In this document: positions 16,280 through 24,575 of the stretch, one piece after another | How positions within the stretch are numbered: the stretch's first letter is position 1 | Layout: every line of letters begins with the position of its first letter | Program-made: the position numbers and the translations under genes | Assembly: GCA_031261915.1 (NCBI GenBank) | Contig: JAISIT010000118.1 | Coordinates: 1-49,670 of the forward strand | Direction of reading: 5' to 3' | DNA from: Candidatus Methanoflexus mossambicus | Lineage (GTDB): Archaea; Methanobacteriota; Methanobacteria; Methanobacteriales; Methanobacteriaceae | Length of the DNA stretch: 49,670 nucleotides | Notes under the pieces: model-generated | Databases searched by the model: none | What the model saw: the letters and a program-made list of their open reading frames with translations, nothing else | Told to the model about the DNA's origin: nothing

Positions 16280-19152
16280 AAATAGGAAGTCAAATTAGAA
16301 GTAAGGATTACCCAGAATACGGTATGGGGACTATAATTGAAATTGATAGTATTGGTGGGGAGAATTATTGTAAGGTTTTCTTTGATGATTTGAAGGAAAT
16401 TAAGCATCTTAAGGAGGATTCTTTGTCTTTGGTTGCTTCTGTTATTGAGAAGAGTGAGACTCGGGATTATGATGATCCTCTTTTGTTTTCTCTTTGTTTG
16501 TTGTGTGAGAAAATTGAAGCTCTTAATTATCAGAGTAAACTTATTTCTGCTAATAATTTTAATATTTTGCCTCTTCCTCATCAGATTTTGACTGTTAATC
16601 ATGTTTTGGAGAGTTTTTCTCCTCGTTATTTGATTGCTGATGAGGTTGGTTTGGGGAAGACTATTGAGGCGGCTTTGATTTTTGAGGAGTTGAAGTTGCG
16701 TAAGAAGGTTAATCGGGTTTTAATTTTATCTCCTTCTGCTTTAACTATGCAATGGAGGGATGAACTTAAGACTAAATTCAATGAGGATTTTTTAGTTGTT
16801 GATCGTGAGGTTTTCTCTGGTTTGGAGTCTATTCATGGTGATACGAATGTTTGGGAGAATTATAATCAGGTGATTTGCTCTATTGATTTTGCTAAACCTA
16901 AATCTATTAAAGATTCTTTATCTGAAAAAGTTAAAGCTTCTCGAAATCTGGATAATAAGCGAATAACTCAAAATCTTATTGATGCTAAGTGGGATATGGT
17001 TATTGTTGATGAGGCACATCATTTAAGTAAGGATTGGGATAAGTCTGAAACTGCACGGTATAAACTTGGTAAAGCTTTAGCTGAGTCAACTGAAAATTTA
17101 CTTTTCTTATCTGCAACTCCTCATCAGGGTAAGAGTGAGAAGTTTCTAAATCTCTTGGAGTTAATTGATCCTTATAAATTCTTTGATGCTGGTTCTTTAA
17201 CTCCTGATAATGTTAAATCTGTTACTGTTAAGAATGAAAAGCGTGCTGTTACTGATTTAGATGGTAATCTTATTTTTAAAGATAGAATTGTCCAGCTTGT
17301 TAAGATCCGTCGTGATAAATCAGATATTGAATCTATTCTTTATGAAAATGTTACTGATTATGTTTCTAAGTTTTATAATCTTGCATTAAGGGATAATAAT
17401 AGGACTTTAGCATTTTTACTTATTATTTATCAGAGAATGGTTTCATCATCTTCTAAAGCTATTCATGAGTCATTAACTAAACGGCTTAATATAATTAACA
17501 ATGATTTAAATAATATTTATAATTTAAAAAAAATAGATTATGATGAAATTGAGGATATTAATCTTCAGGAAGCTTATGATAAGATTATATCTCAAGAAAT
17601 CAAAGAGGATATTTCTTCTGGTGTTGATTTTTCATTAATTGAGAAGGATGTTGTTAAAGAAATGAATATCCTTGAAGATTGTGTTAAAATAGCTAAAAAA
17701 GCTTCTACTGGAAGACAAGATGCTAAAATAGTTAAGTTACTTGAAATTATTGATGAGGTTATTGCAAGAGAAGGAATAGACACTAAATTTATTATTTTCA
17801 CAGAATTTATCAAGACTCAAGAGTATATTGGTGAGATTTTAGAAAATTATGGTTATAAAGTCAGTTATTTCAATGGAAAAATGTCTTTAGATGAGAAGAT
17901 AGGATCTAAATCTAAATTTAAAGATGATCATCAATTTTTAATATCTACTGATTCTGGTGGTGAGGGTATTAACCTTCAATTTGCACATGTTATGATTAAT
18001 TATGATCTTCCTTGGAATCCTATGAAAATTGAACAAAGAATTGGTCGTATTGATAGAATAGGACAAGAAAAGGATGTTTTAGTTTTTAATTTTGTTATTG
18101 AAGATACTATTGAAGAGAGAGTTAGAGACATTTTAGATCGTAAGTTAGATATAATTTCTAATCAATTTGGGGATGATAAAAAGAGGGATGTTTTGAGTTT
18201 ATTAAATGAGGATTTTAATTTTGATAAATTATTTATTGAAGCTGTTAGAAAAAAGGAAGTTAAAACTAAGGAACTTCAAGAAATTGGAAATAAAATGAAC
18301 TCTCAAGCTAAAAACATTATTGAAAATCAACAGTTATTAATACCATTTTCTCAAAAAAAAGAAGAAAATCCAAAAAAATATATTTTAGATGATACTAAGC
18401 TATTAATTGAAAATTTAGTTAGAGCTTACCTTAGATATAAACATATTGATTTAATAGAATACTCTAATAAGAAAAATGTTTATTATTTGGAAAAACCAAT
18501 TAAAAATTATAGATGTAAAAACCTTGTTTTTGATAAAAAAATATCTTTAGAAAATGAAAAATATGAATATCTTAATTTATCTCATCCATTAATTAAAATG
18601 ATATTAAATGAAATAACATCTTTTAATTCACTTTCTTTTGATTTGAAGATAAATAATTACACTGATAATATCAATGGAACTTTATTTTTATATAGTTTAA
18701 AACTTACAAATAATGAAGATTTTATTAGAAAACATTTAATACCTGTTTTTATCAATAGTGCTGGGGATTATGATGAAAAGGTTAGTAATTGGTTTGTAGA
18801 TGATGATAATTTCAATATTAAGATGGATTTTGAAGATGATATTGGAGAAGCTTTAAAAGATATTAAAATTAAAGCTGAAAAGATAAAAGATCAAAAAATT
18901 AAGGATTATATGATAAATACGAGAATGGAGCTTTATGAAAAATTAGAAAAAGAAAAAGAAAAATATGATGTTTATTTTAAAAAGGAGGAAAAGGAAATTA
19001 ATAAACGAGGAATTGAAAATATAAGAGAAAGTATTTTAGAACAATTAAATTCACATAAAAATCAATTAGAATTAGATAGAAAGAAAAGAAAAGAGTTAGT
19101 TCCTCAAGTAGAGCTTTTTGCAATTGCTGAGATTACTTTAAATGATGAATAG
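16276..19152 (+). CDS. brxHII: SNF2-family helicase BrxHII
   Basis: A 958-residue SNF2/RapA-like ATPase. A small N-terminal beta domain (residues 1-50, SH3/Tudor-like) precedes Walker A ADEVGLGKTIEA (121-132), IVDEAHHL (about 242-249), FLSATPHQG, and the C-terminal helicase domain with DSGGEGINLQ and QRIGRIDRIGQ (about 587). The C-terminal 250 residues are helical. Type 3 BREX carries such a helicase (BrxHII), and a related SNF2 protein, DrmD, occurs in DISARM. The presence of brxF, brxC, pglZ and brxA decides for BREX. It overlaps the upstream membrane gene by 4 bp. The first 1.1 kb uses clearly more G-ending and C-containing codons than the rest. Confidence 0.87.
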   Translation: MKIGSQIRSKDYPEYGMGTIIEIDSIGGENYCKVFFDDLKEIKHLKEDSLSLVASVIEKSETRDYDDPLLFSLCLLCEKIEALNYQSKLISANNFNILPLPHQILTVNHVLESFSPRYLIADEVGLGKTIEAALIFEELKLRKKVNRVLILSPSALTMQWRDELKTKFNEDFLVVDREVFSGLESIHGDTNVWENYNQVICSIDFAKPKSIKDSLSEKVKASRNLDNKRITQNLIDAKWDMVIVDEAHHLSKDWDKSETARYKLGKALAESTENLLFLSATPHQGKSEKFLNLLELIDPYKFFDAGSLTPDNVKSVTVKNEKRAVTDLDGNLIFKDRIVQLVKIRRDKSDIESILYENVTDYVSKFYNLALRDNNRTLAFLLIIYQRMVSSSSKAIHESLTKRLNIINNDLNNIYNLKKIDYDEIEDINLQEAYDKIISQEIKEDISSGVDFSLIEKDVVKEMNILEDCVKIAKKASTGRQDAKIVKLLEIIDEVIAREGIDTKFIIFTEFIKTQEYIGEILENYGYKVSYFNGKMSLDEKIGSKSKFKDDHQFLISTDSGGEGINLQFAHVMINYDLPWNPMKIEQRIGRIDRIGQEKDVLVFNFVIEDTIEERVRDILDRKLDIISNQFGDDKKRDVLSLLNEDFNFDKLFIEAVRKKEVKTKELQEIGNKMNSQAKNIIENQQLLIPFSQKKEENPKKYILDDTKLLIENLVRAYLRYKHIDLIEYSNKKNVYYLEKPIKNYRCKNLVFDKKISLENEKYEYLNLSHPLIKMILNEITSFNSLSFDLKINNYTDNINGTLFLYSLKLTNNEDFIRKHLIPVFINSAGDYDEKVSNWFVDDDNFNIKMDFEDDIGEALKDIKIKAEKIKDQKIKDYMINTRMELYEKLEKEKEKYDVYFKKEEKEINKRGIENIRESILEQLNSHKNQLELDRKKRKELVPQVELFAIAEITLNDE

Positions 19153-19225
19153 CATTTAAATTGTTTAATTTTTGCTCAGTTTTTTCTATTTAGTATACTT
19201 ATACTTTTTTAACAAGTTTTGAAAT
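18985..19225 (+). repeat. brxHII 3' end, duplicated at 21655-21897
   Basis: The last 156 coding bases of brxHII (18985-19140) match 21655-21810 at 146 positions, about 94 percent. Weaker matching continues past the stop to about 19225 (shared CTTATACTTTTTT and AGTTTTG). This is the left member of a direct repeat that brackets the RhuM/YhcG cassette. Confidence 0.85.
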
Positions 19226-19419
19226 CATAGTTTTTAATATTTACAAAAATTTAAATATGATAAAAACCATAAAAGATATTAAAAAATTTTATTGCAATTA
19301 AAAAAAGTTAACCAACTTTGGAACACAACCAAAAATTTAACCACCCCACTTTTTGACAAAACCAAATAATGTGCATAAATTAAAAATATCAATGATTTAA
19401 ATTATTTAAAGGTGTTTTA

Positions 19420-20451
19420 ATGGAAAATAATAAGGTGATAACACGAACTTTGTTTTATAATGGTGTTGAAGGTGCAATTACTGGAGATTTCATTATTGAT
19501 AATAAAAATGAAACTTTATGGGCTACTCAAAAAACAATTTCAAAACTATTCAATGTGGATAGAACAGTTATTACAAGGCATTTAAAAAATATTTATTCTG
19601 AAGAAGAATTAGATGAAATTTCAACTAGTGCAAAAATTGCACATGTTCAAAATGAAAGTGGTAGAGATGTAAAACGTACTTTAAAATTCTATAATTTAGA
19701 TGCTATAATTTCAGTAGGGTATCGTGTGAATTCTAAAGAAGCTACACGATTTAGAAAATGGTCAACAGATATTTTAAAGCAATATATGGTTAGAGGCTAT
19801 GTTTTAGATAAAGAATTGTTAAAAAATGATGGTAGATTTGGTGTAGATTATTTTGAAAACCTATTAGAAGATATTAGAGAAATTAGATCTTCAGAAAGGA
19901 AGTTCAATCAAAAAATTACTGACATATATGCAACAAGCTATGATTATAATAAAGATGCAAAATTAACTAAAGAGTTTTTTGCAACAGTTCAAAATAAATT
20001 AATATATGGAGTAACAGGATTTACAGCCGCAGAAATAATAGCAAATAGGAGCGATAGTGAAAAATCATTCATGGGTTTAACTTCATGGAGAAATCCTAAT
20101 GGAAAAATAGTAATGAGTGATGTTGTTATATCTAAAAACTATTTAACTAAGAAGGAATTAGAAAATTTAAATAGAATAGTAGAAGCTTTTCTTAATGTTG
20201 CAGAATATAGGGCTTTAAATGAAATGGTAACAACTATGAATGATTGGAAAGAATTTTTAGATAATTTTATTAATTTAAATCAATTAAATCTTTTACAAAA
20301 TAAAGGCAGTATTGATGCTAATTCAGCAAAAGAAATAGCTATTAATGAATATAAGAAATTTAAAAAAATTCAAGACAAAAACTTCCAATCAGATTTTGAT
20401 AAAATGATAGAAGAATTAAAAAGAATTGAAGGCAAAACAGAAAATAAATAA
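19420..20451 (+). CDS. rhuM: RhuM-family protein
   Basis: A 343-residue protein with the RhuM (virulence/phage-related) signature: LWATQKTISKLFNVDRTVIT at the helix-turn-helix region (about residues 29-48), HLKNIYSEEELDE, then KRTLKFYNLDAIISVGYRVN and ATRFRKWSTDILKQY, which is the phage antirepressor-like core. The C-terminal third is helical (YNKDAKLTKEFFATVQNKL). RhuM homologues often sit among type I restriction genes and other defence loci; the biochemical function is not settled. GGTG at 19412 precedes ATG 19420. It is the first gene of a cassette bounded by duplicated brxHII ends. Confidence 0.9.
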   Translation: MENNKVITRTLFYNGVEGAITGDFIIDNKNETLWATQKTISKLFNVDRTVITRHLKNIYSEEELDEISTSAKIAHVQNESGRDVKRTLKFYNLDAIISVGYRVNSKEATRFRKWSTDILKQYMVRGYVLDKELLKNDGRFGVDYFENLLEDIREIRSSERKFNQKITDIYATSYDYNKDAKLTKEFFATVQNKLIYGVTGFTAAEIIANRSDSEKSFMGLTSWRNPNGKIVMSDVVISKNYLTKKELENLNRIVEAFLNVAEYRALNEMVTTMNDWKEFLDNFINLNQLNLLQNKGSIDANSAKEIAINEYKKFKKIQDKNFQSDFDKMIEELKRIEGKTENK

Positions 20452-20468
20452 TATTTATGTTGGATATA

Positions 20469-20543
20469 ATGAGATTTAAACCATATACCAAATACAAAGA
20501 TTCTAAAAATGATTTTGTGGAAAATAGATTTAAAATCAGTTAA
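20469..20543 (+). pseudogene. Start fragment of a type I restriction specificity subunit (HsdS)
   Basis: A 24-codon frame opens with MRFKPYTKYKDS, the very characteristic start of many HsdS subunits (M-x-F/Y-K-P-Y-x-K-Y-K-D-S). After KND the similarity ends, and the frame runs into a stop at 20541 inside the next gene. The HsdS body has been deleted and the remaining start joined to the nuclease gene. The call rests on this short motif only. Confidence 0.6.
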
Positions 20544-21480
20544 TGTTGAACTTATTAATTTATATTGGGAAATTGGAATGGCTATTAATTCTAAAGCGTC
20601 TTGGGGAAAATCTATTGTAGTTAAATTATCTAAAGAATTGCAAAATGAATTTCCAGGCATTAAAGGATTTTCTGTAAGTAATATATGGAATATGGTTAAA
20701 TTTTATAAAACATATAATGGAGATGAAAAACTCCAACCACTGGTTGGAGAAATTAGTTGGACTAAACATGTTCTTATTATGGAAAAGTGTAAGGATTCTC
20801 AAATGAGAGAATTTTATATTTTAGCTACTAAGAAATTTGGATGGTCTAAAAATGTTTTAATTCATCAAATTGAAACTAATGCTTATGAAAGGTTTTTAAT
20901 TAATCAAACTAATTATGATGAAACTATTTCTAATGAAATTAAAAATCGTGCATCAATAGCTGTTAAAGATGAGTATATTTTTGATTTTTTAGATTTAAGT
21001 GAAAATTATTCAGAAAAAGAAATGGAATTTGAATTGGTTAAAAATATTAGAAAGTTTTTACTTGAAATGGGGAGCCAATTTACATTTATTGGAAATCAAT
21101 ATAAATTAGAGTTAGGGGATAAAGAGTATTTCATTGATTTATTATTATTTCACAGACAATTAAAATGTTTAGTAGCTATTGAACTTAAAATTGGAGAATT
21201 TATTCCAGAATATAAAGGCAAAATGGAATTCTATTTAGAAATTTTAAACGATAAAGTTAAATTACCTGATGAAAATGATTCTATTGGAATAATAATATGC
21301 AAAGAAAAGAACAGAACTGTAGTTGAATATTCACTTAGAAGTTCTAAATTGCCAATATGTGTTGCAAGTTATGAAACTTCATCTAAATTACCAAAAGATT
21401 ATGAAAACTTATTGCCAAGTAACGAAGAAATAGCAGGTAAAATGGATTATTTTTTCAAATCAAAAGATAAAAACTTATAA
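20509..21480 (+). CDS. YhcG/DUF1016-type PD-(D/E)xK nuclease, N-terminus shortened
   Basis: A 323-residue protein of the YhcG (DUF1016) family: an N-terminal DNA-binding half with VELINLYWEIG, GIKGFSVSNIWNMVKFY and SWTKHVLIMEKC, and a C-terminal nuclease domain with YFIDLLLFHRQLKCLVAIEL followed by KIGEFIPEYKGKM, supplying the D and ExK residues. Family members are linked with type I restriction loci and defence islands. Here the protein starts only about 12 residues before the VELINLYWEIG block, where relatives have a longer helix. The gene begins inside an HsdS start fragment, and ATG 20509 has no good ribosome binding site. The 5' end has probably been lost by a fusion deletion, so activity is uncertain. 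Confidence 0.82.
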   Translation: MILWKIDLKSVNVELINLYWEIGMAINSKASWGKSIVVKLSKELQNEFPGIKGFSVSNIWNMVKFYKTYNGDEKLQPLVGEISWTKHVLIMEKCKDSQMREFYILATKKFGWSKNVLIHQIETNAYERFLINQTNYDETISNEIKNRASIAVKDEYIFDFLDLSENYSEKEMEFELVKNIRKFLLEMGSQFTFIGNQYKLELGDKEYFIDLLLFHRQLKCLVAIELKIGEFIPEYKGKMEFYLEILNDKVKLPDENDSIGIIICKEKNRTVVEYSLRSSKLPICVASYETSSKLPKDYENLLPSNEEIAGKMDYFFKSKDKNL

Positions 21481-21553
21481 TATTTGGTAAATTTTTACAA
21501 AAGAGACCAAGATATTTACACAATCGACAAAATATAAAAATATTCGGTTTCAA

Positions 21554-21631
21554 ATGCTTTCTTGGATTTCATACAGTACAGTTGAATATTTGGGATTATG
21601 GGAAAAATTAAATAATTTAAATTTTAAACCC
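21554..21631 (+). pseudogene. KilA-N domain fragment
   Basis: One frame encodes MLSWISYSTVEYLGLWEKL followed by NNLNFKP, matching the KilA-N pattern (T-x-E-F/Y-L-G-x-W-E-x-L-N-N-P-N-F-x-P) of phage-type DNA-binding proteins. Upstream (about 21500-21550) RDQDIYTIDKI in another frame could be the preceding part. Downstream it runs into a hairpin (21627-21652) and the duplicated helicase tail. It is a small decayed piece, consistent with a shuffled phage/defence junction. Confidence 0.6.
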
Positions 21632-21652
21632 CACATATATGTGTGGTTTAAA
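21627..21652. repeat. Near-perfect palindrome at the cassette's right junction
   Basis: TAAACCCCACATA and TATGTGTGGTTTA form an inverted repeat with one mismatch and no spacer, placed 2 bp before the duplicated brxHII tail begins. It may be a junction scar or a hairpin terminator for the nuclease gene, although no T run follows. Confidence 0.6.
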
Positions 21653-21654
21653 CT

Positions 21655-21897
21655 GAGGAAAAAGAAATTAATAAATGATGAATTGAAAATATAATGGAAA
21701 GTATTTTAGAACAATTAAATTCTCATAAAATTCAATTAGAATTAGATAGAAAGAAAAGAAAGGAGTTAGTTCCTCAAGTAGAACTTTTTGCAATTGCTGA
21801 AATTACTTTAATTAATTAGTTCGCTTTTAATCTTGCTTAATTTTGTTTATTTTTCTTCTATTATTCCTTATACTTTTTTTTTAAGTAAAGTTTTGGA
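21655..21897 (+). pseudogene. Second, mutated copy of the brxHII 3' end
   Basis: Positions 21655-21810 repeat the last 52 codons of brxHII (10 differences in 156 bases), with two consecutive TGA codons where the gene has CGA GGA. The C-terminal reading (KRKELVPQVELFAIAEITL) is otherwise kept, ending at TAG 21817-21819. Weaker similarity extends to about 21897. This is a non-coding relic and is the right border of the RhuM/YhcG cassette. Confidence 0.88.
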
Positions 21898-22066
21898 CAC
21901 CCATTAACAAAATATTTATATTGTTAATTTATATATTATAATATAATTATTACAGAAATATTAATTTGAAAAACTTATTTTAATTATTTTATGTTTATTT
22001 TTTTATATTTAATTTAATAAATACTTTTTAAATAGACACATTTTTTATATTAAACGAGGAACAATA

Positions 22067-22390
22067 ATGAGTAATAAAAATAATAGGAAACAGATAGCTA
22101 TTGATTTTGCTAAGTCTTTAAATAATCCAGAAATTGAAAAAATCATTTTATTTGGTTCTGTTGCTCGTGGTGAGGATAATATTAATTCGGATATTGATAT
22201 TTTGATACTTACAACCAATGATGATGATCAACTTAAAATTAGGGATAGTATTTATACTAAAGTTATGGATATTCTTATTAAAACAGGAGAAAGAGTTTCT
22301 CTTAAATTTAGATCTTTAAATGATTATATTAAATATAAAGATTTTTCATTTTTTTCTAATGTAACTAAAGATGGAATTATATTAAAGTAG
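22067..22390 (+). CDS. MNT-type nucleotidyltransferase (MntA-like antitoxin)
   Basis: A 107-residue minimal nucleotidyltransferase. The polymerase-beta-type motif GSVARGEDNINSDIDI (residues 30-45) gives the GS and the DxD metal ligands. In HEPN-MNT pairs of known function the MNT protein AMPylates and silences the HEPN toxin. GAGG at 22055-22058 precedes the ATG. The HEPN gene follows 98 bp later. A paralogous pair lies in opposite orientation at 27260-27944; the two MNT proteins share KQIAIDFA, IEKIILFGSVARG and SDIDIL. Its position between brxHII and pglZ suggests the pair is a resident of the BREX operon. Confidence 0.88.
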   Translation: MSNKNNRKQIAIDFAKSLNNPEIEKIILFGSVARGEDNINSDIDILILTTNDDDQLKIRDSIYTKVMDILIKTGERVSLKFRSLNDYIKYKDFSFFSNVTKDGIILK

Positions 22391-22488
22391 TTAGTTAACT
22401 TTTGATTTTTTAATAAATTAATTTCAGGAAAAGTTTGTAATTATCAATATAATGATAAATAAATATAGATTTAGTAGATGTGGTAGAT

Positions 22489-22863
22489 ATGAATCTTGAT
22501 GAAGTTAAAACATGGATGAATAGTGCATTTGAAGCCCTTGAAGATTCTAAAATAGCTTTGGATAATGAAAGATATAAAATGTCTCTTAATCGTTCGTATT
22601 ATGCTACTTTTTATGCTGCAACTGCATTATTGGTTAAAAAAGGAATTTATGTAAAAACACATTCTGGAACTATACAAAGATTTGGATTTGAATATGTTGT
22701 TAATGGTAATTTCGATGGAGAAATAGCTAAGATTTTCTCTGATTTAGAAGATGATCGTGAAAATGCAGATTATGAATCTAATTATTTTATTAGTGAAGAT
22801 CATGCCATTGATAACTATGATAAAGCTGAAATTTTTGTTTTTGAATGTGAAAATTATATCTAA
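22489..22863 (+). CDS. HEPN-domain protein, partner of the MNT gene
   Basis: A 124-residue helical protein of the HEPN class: SAFEALEDSKIALDNERY at the first helices, NRSYYATFYAATALL at the signature and KTHSGTIQRFGFEYVVNG in the second half. The usual RNase signature has a histidine six or so residues after the arginine (R-x4-6-H); here the place is tyrosine (RSYYATFY), so RNA cleavage by the standard mechanism is doubtful. ATG 22489 is preferred over GTG 22480 because GGTAGAT immediately precedes it. Its TAA overlaps the pglZ ATG (TAATG), which implies translational coupling to pglZ. Confidence 0.85.
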   Translation: MNLDEVKTWMNSAFEALEDSKIALDNERYKMSLNRSYYATFYAATALLVKKGIYVKTHSGTIQRFGFEYVVNGNFDGEIAKIFSDLEDDRENADYESNYFISEDHAIDNYDKAEIFVFECENYI

Positions 22864-24575
22864 TGATTCAAATGAATAAATGGTATCAATATTTTTTAAA
22901 TCAATTAAAATATCATAATCGAGTATTTGTTTATGATGAACATGGATTATTGAAATCTATGGATTTTTACAAGGATTTATCAAGATTTTATGAAATAAAT
23001 AAATATGAAAATGAAGGAAATTTGCATTTATTTTTAGATAAAAATAAAGATAAACCAATATTAGTATATTCTAATGAAAAAATAAGGTTAAAATTTATTG
23101 AAGATAATTTTGATACTTATATCTTAGATTTAAATAAAATATTTCCAGATTTAGATATAAATACTTTAAATAACATGAATTTAAATGATTTACAGGAAAT
23201 ATATGATTATTATGATGATTTAAAATCTAAAAATAGTTTCATGGATAAAATTAATTTAAATGAAATATTGTTATCTCAAAAACTTAACAATAATAAACAA
23301 AAAATTAAAGATAATAAACAAAAAACTGAAAATAATCATCAAGAACTTAAAGATAAGTTAAAAATAGATATTGAAAACTTTAATAATCATTTAAACTCTT
23401 TTAATAATAGTTCAAATTCAGATAATTCAGATTCAGATGATTCAAATTCAAATGCTTTAGATTTAGATAATGTAAACCAAGATAATGAATTTTATATTGA
23501 TTCATTTGATTTAGAACGAATTGATGATTTATTTGTTTTATCCAAATCTTTTTTTGAAATTATTTATACCATTCAATACAATAAATTCTCTTTTAATGAT
23601 TTTATTGATATTGATGGTGTTTATGGTAAATTAGATTCTATTTTTAAAACTATTGTTAAAGAAAATGTTTTTGATAAACTTATTCATTATCCCCATAATA
23701 AAAGACCATATACATTAAATAAATTATTAGATCACATATATTACAAATTTAAGGAAGATAAGGTTGCTTTAATTGTTATGGATGGAATGAGTTATGATGA
23801 ATGGTTTATTTTAAAAAATTATCTTGAATCATTTAAAATAACTGAAAATGAGTCATTTGCAATTTTACCAACTGTTACTGCATATTCAAGAACTTCAATG
23901 TTTTCTGGAAAACTTCCTAAATTCTTTATGGATGATAATTTTAATGTTATGCAAAATGTAGAAGAAAAAGGATTTGAAGAATACTTTAAAAATAAAAATG
24001 TTGATGAAAAAGACATATTATTTGGAAGAATTGATTTAAACAATAATAAAATTATTAAAAATATTAATTCAAATAAAGAAGAAATAGAATTTGAATATTT
24101 AAAAGGATATAAAGCTATTGGTCTTATTTCAAATCTTTTTGATGATAATGCCCATACTAATGAAGGGTTTGGAGCTAATAAATCAAATTTATATAATGAT
24201 ATTAAAAATGATATTGAATCGTCATCATTAATTCATTTATTTGAAAAATTAAAAGAATTTGGATATAAAATCATTTTAAGTTCAGATCATGGAAATTTAT
24301 ATTGTAAAGGTAATGGAATTAAATTTAATAAAAATTTACAATTTGATAAAAAGTCTAAAAGAGTTTTAATATATGATGAGGAAGTTTTTGCAAATAAGTT
24401 AATCAATGAAAATGGTGAAAAATTAATTAAATATCAATCTAAGGCATTTCCAAAAGAATTGTATTTTATATTAGCAAAATATAATGAATTTTTCTCAAAA
24501 ACTGATAGCTATTCAATTACACATGGTAGCTATTCTCCTGAAGAATGGATTGTTCCTGTGGTGATTCTTGAATGA
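22863..24575 (+). CDS. pglZ: BREX alkaline-phosphatase-superfamily protein PglZ
   Basis: A 570-residue protein with the PglZ core: LIVMDGMSYDEW (about residues 300-311, first metal Asp), LPTVTAYSRTSMFSGKLP (the nucleophile region), AHTNEGFG, LSSDHGNLY (about 472-480) and THGSYSPEEWIVPVV at the end (metal His). PglZ is essential in BREX and belongs to the metal-dependent phosphodiesterase fold; relatives show nuclease-like activity in vitro. The N-terminal 180 residues end in a low-complexity linker of N, K, S and D (about 140-205). ATG 22863 overlaps the HEPN stop; ATG 22872 is an alternative. The 3' end overlaps brxA by ATGA. It is shorter than type 1 PglZ proteins, as expected for type 3. 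Confidence 0.9.
   Translation: MIQMNKWYQYFLNQLKYHNRVFVYDEHGLLKSMDFYKDLSRFYEINKYENEGNLHLFLDKNKDKPILVYSNEKIRLKFIEDNFDTYILDLNKIFPDLDINTLNNMNLNDLQEIYDYYDDLKSKNSFMDKINLNEILLSQKLNNNKQKIKDNKQKTENNHQELKDKLKIDIENFNNHLNSFNNSSNSDNSDSDDSNSNALDLDNVNQDNEFYIDSFDLERIDDLFVLSKSFFEIIYTIQYNKFSFNDFIDIDGVYGKLDSIFKTIVKENVFDKLIHYPHNKRPYTLNKLLDHIYYKFKEDKVALIVMDGMSYDEWFILKNYLESFKITENESFAILPTVTAYSRTSMFSGKLPKFFMDDNFNVMQNVEEKGFEEYFKNKNVDEKDILFGRIDLNNNKIIKNINSNKEEIEFEYLKGYKAIGLISNLFDDNAHTNEGFGANKSNLYNDIKNDIESSSLIHLFEKLKEFGYKIILSSDHGNLYCKGNGIKFNKNLQFDKKSKRVLIYDEEVFANKLINENGEKLIKYQSKAFPKELYFILAKYNEFFSKTDSYSITHGSYSPEEWIVPVVILE

Noticed and set aside
16276-19152. DISARM helicase DrmD
   Set aside because: The SNF2 motifs would fit, but no drmA, drmB or drmC is present, whereas brxF, brxC, pglZ and brxA are.
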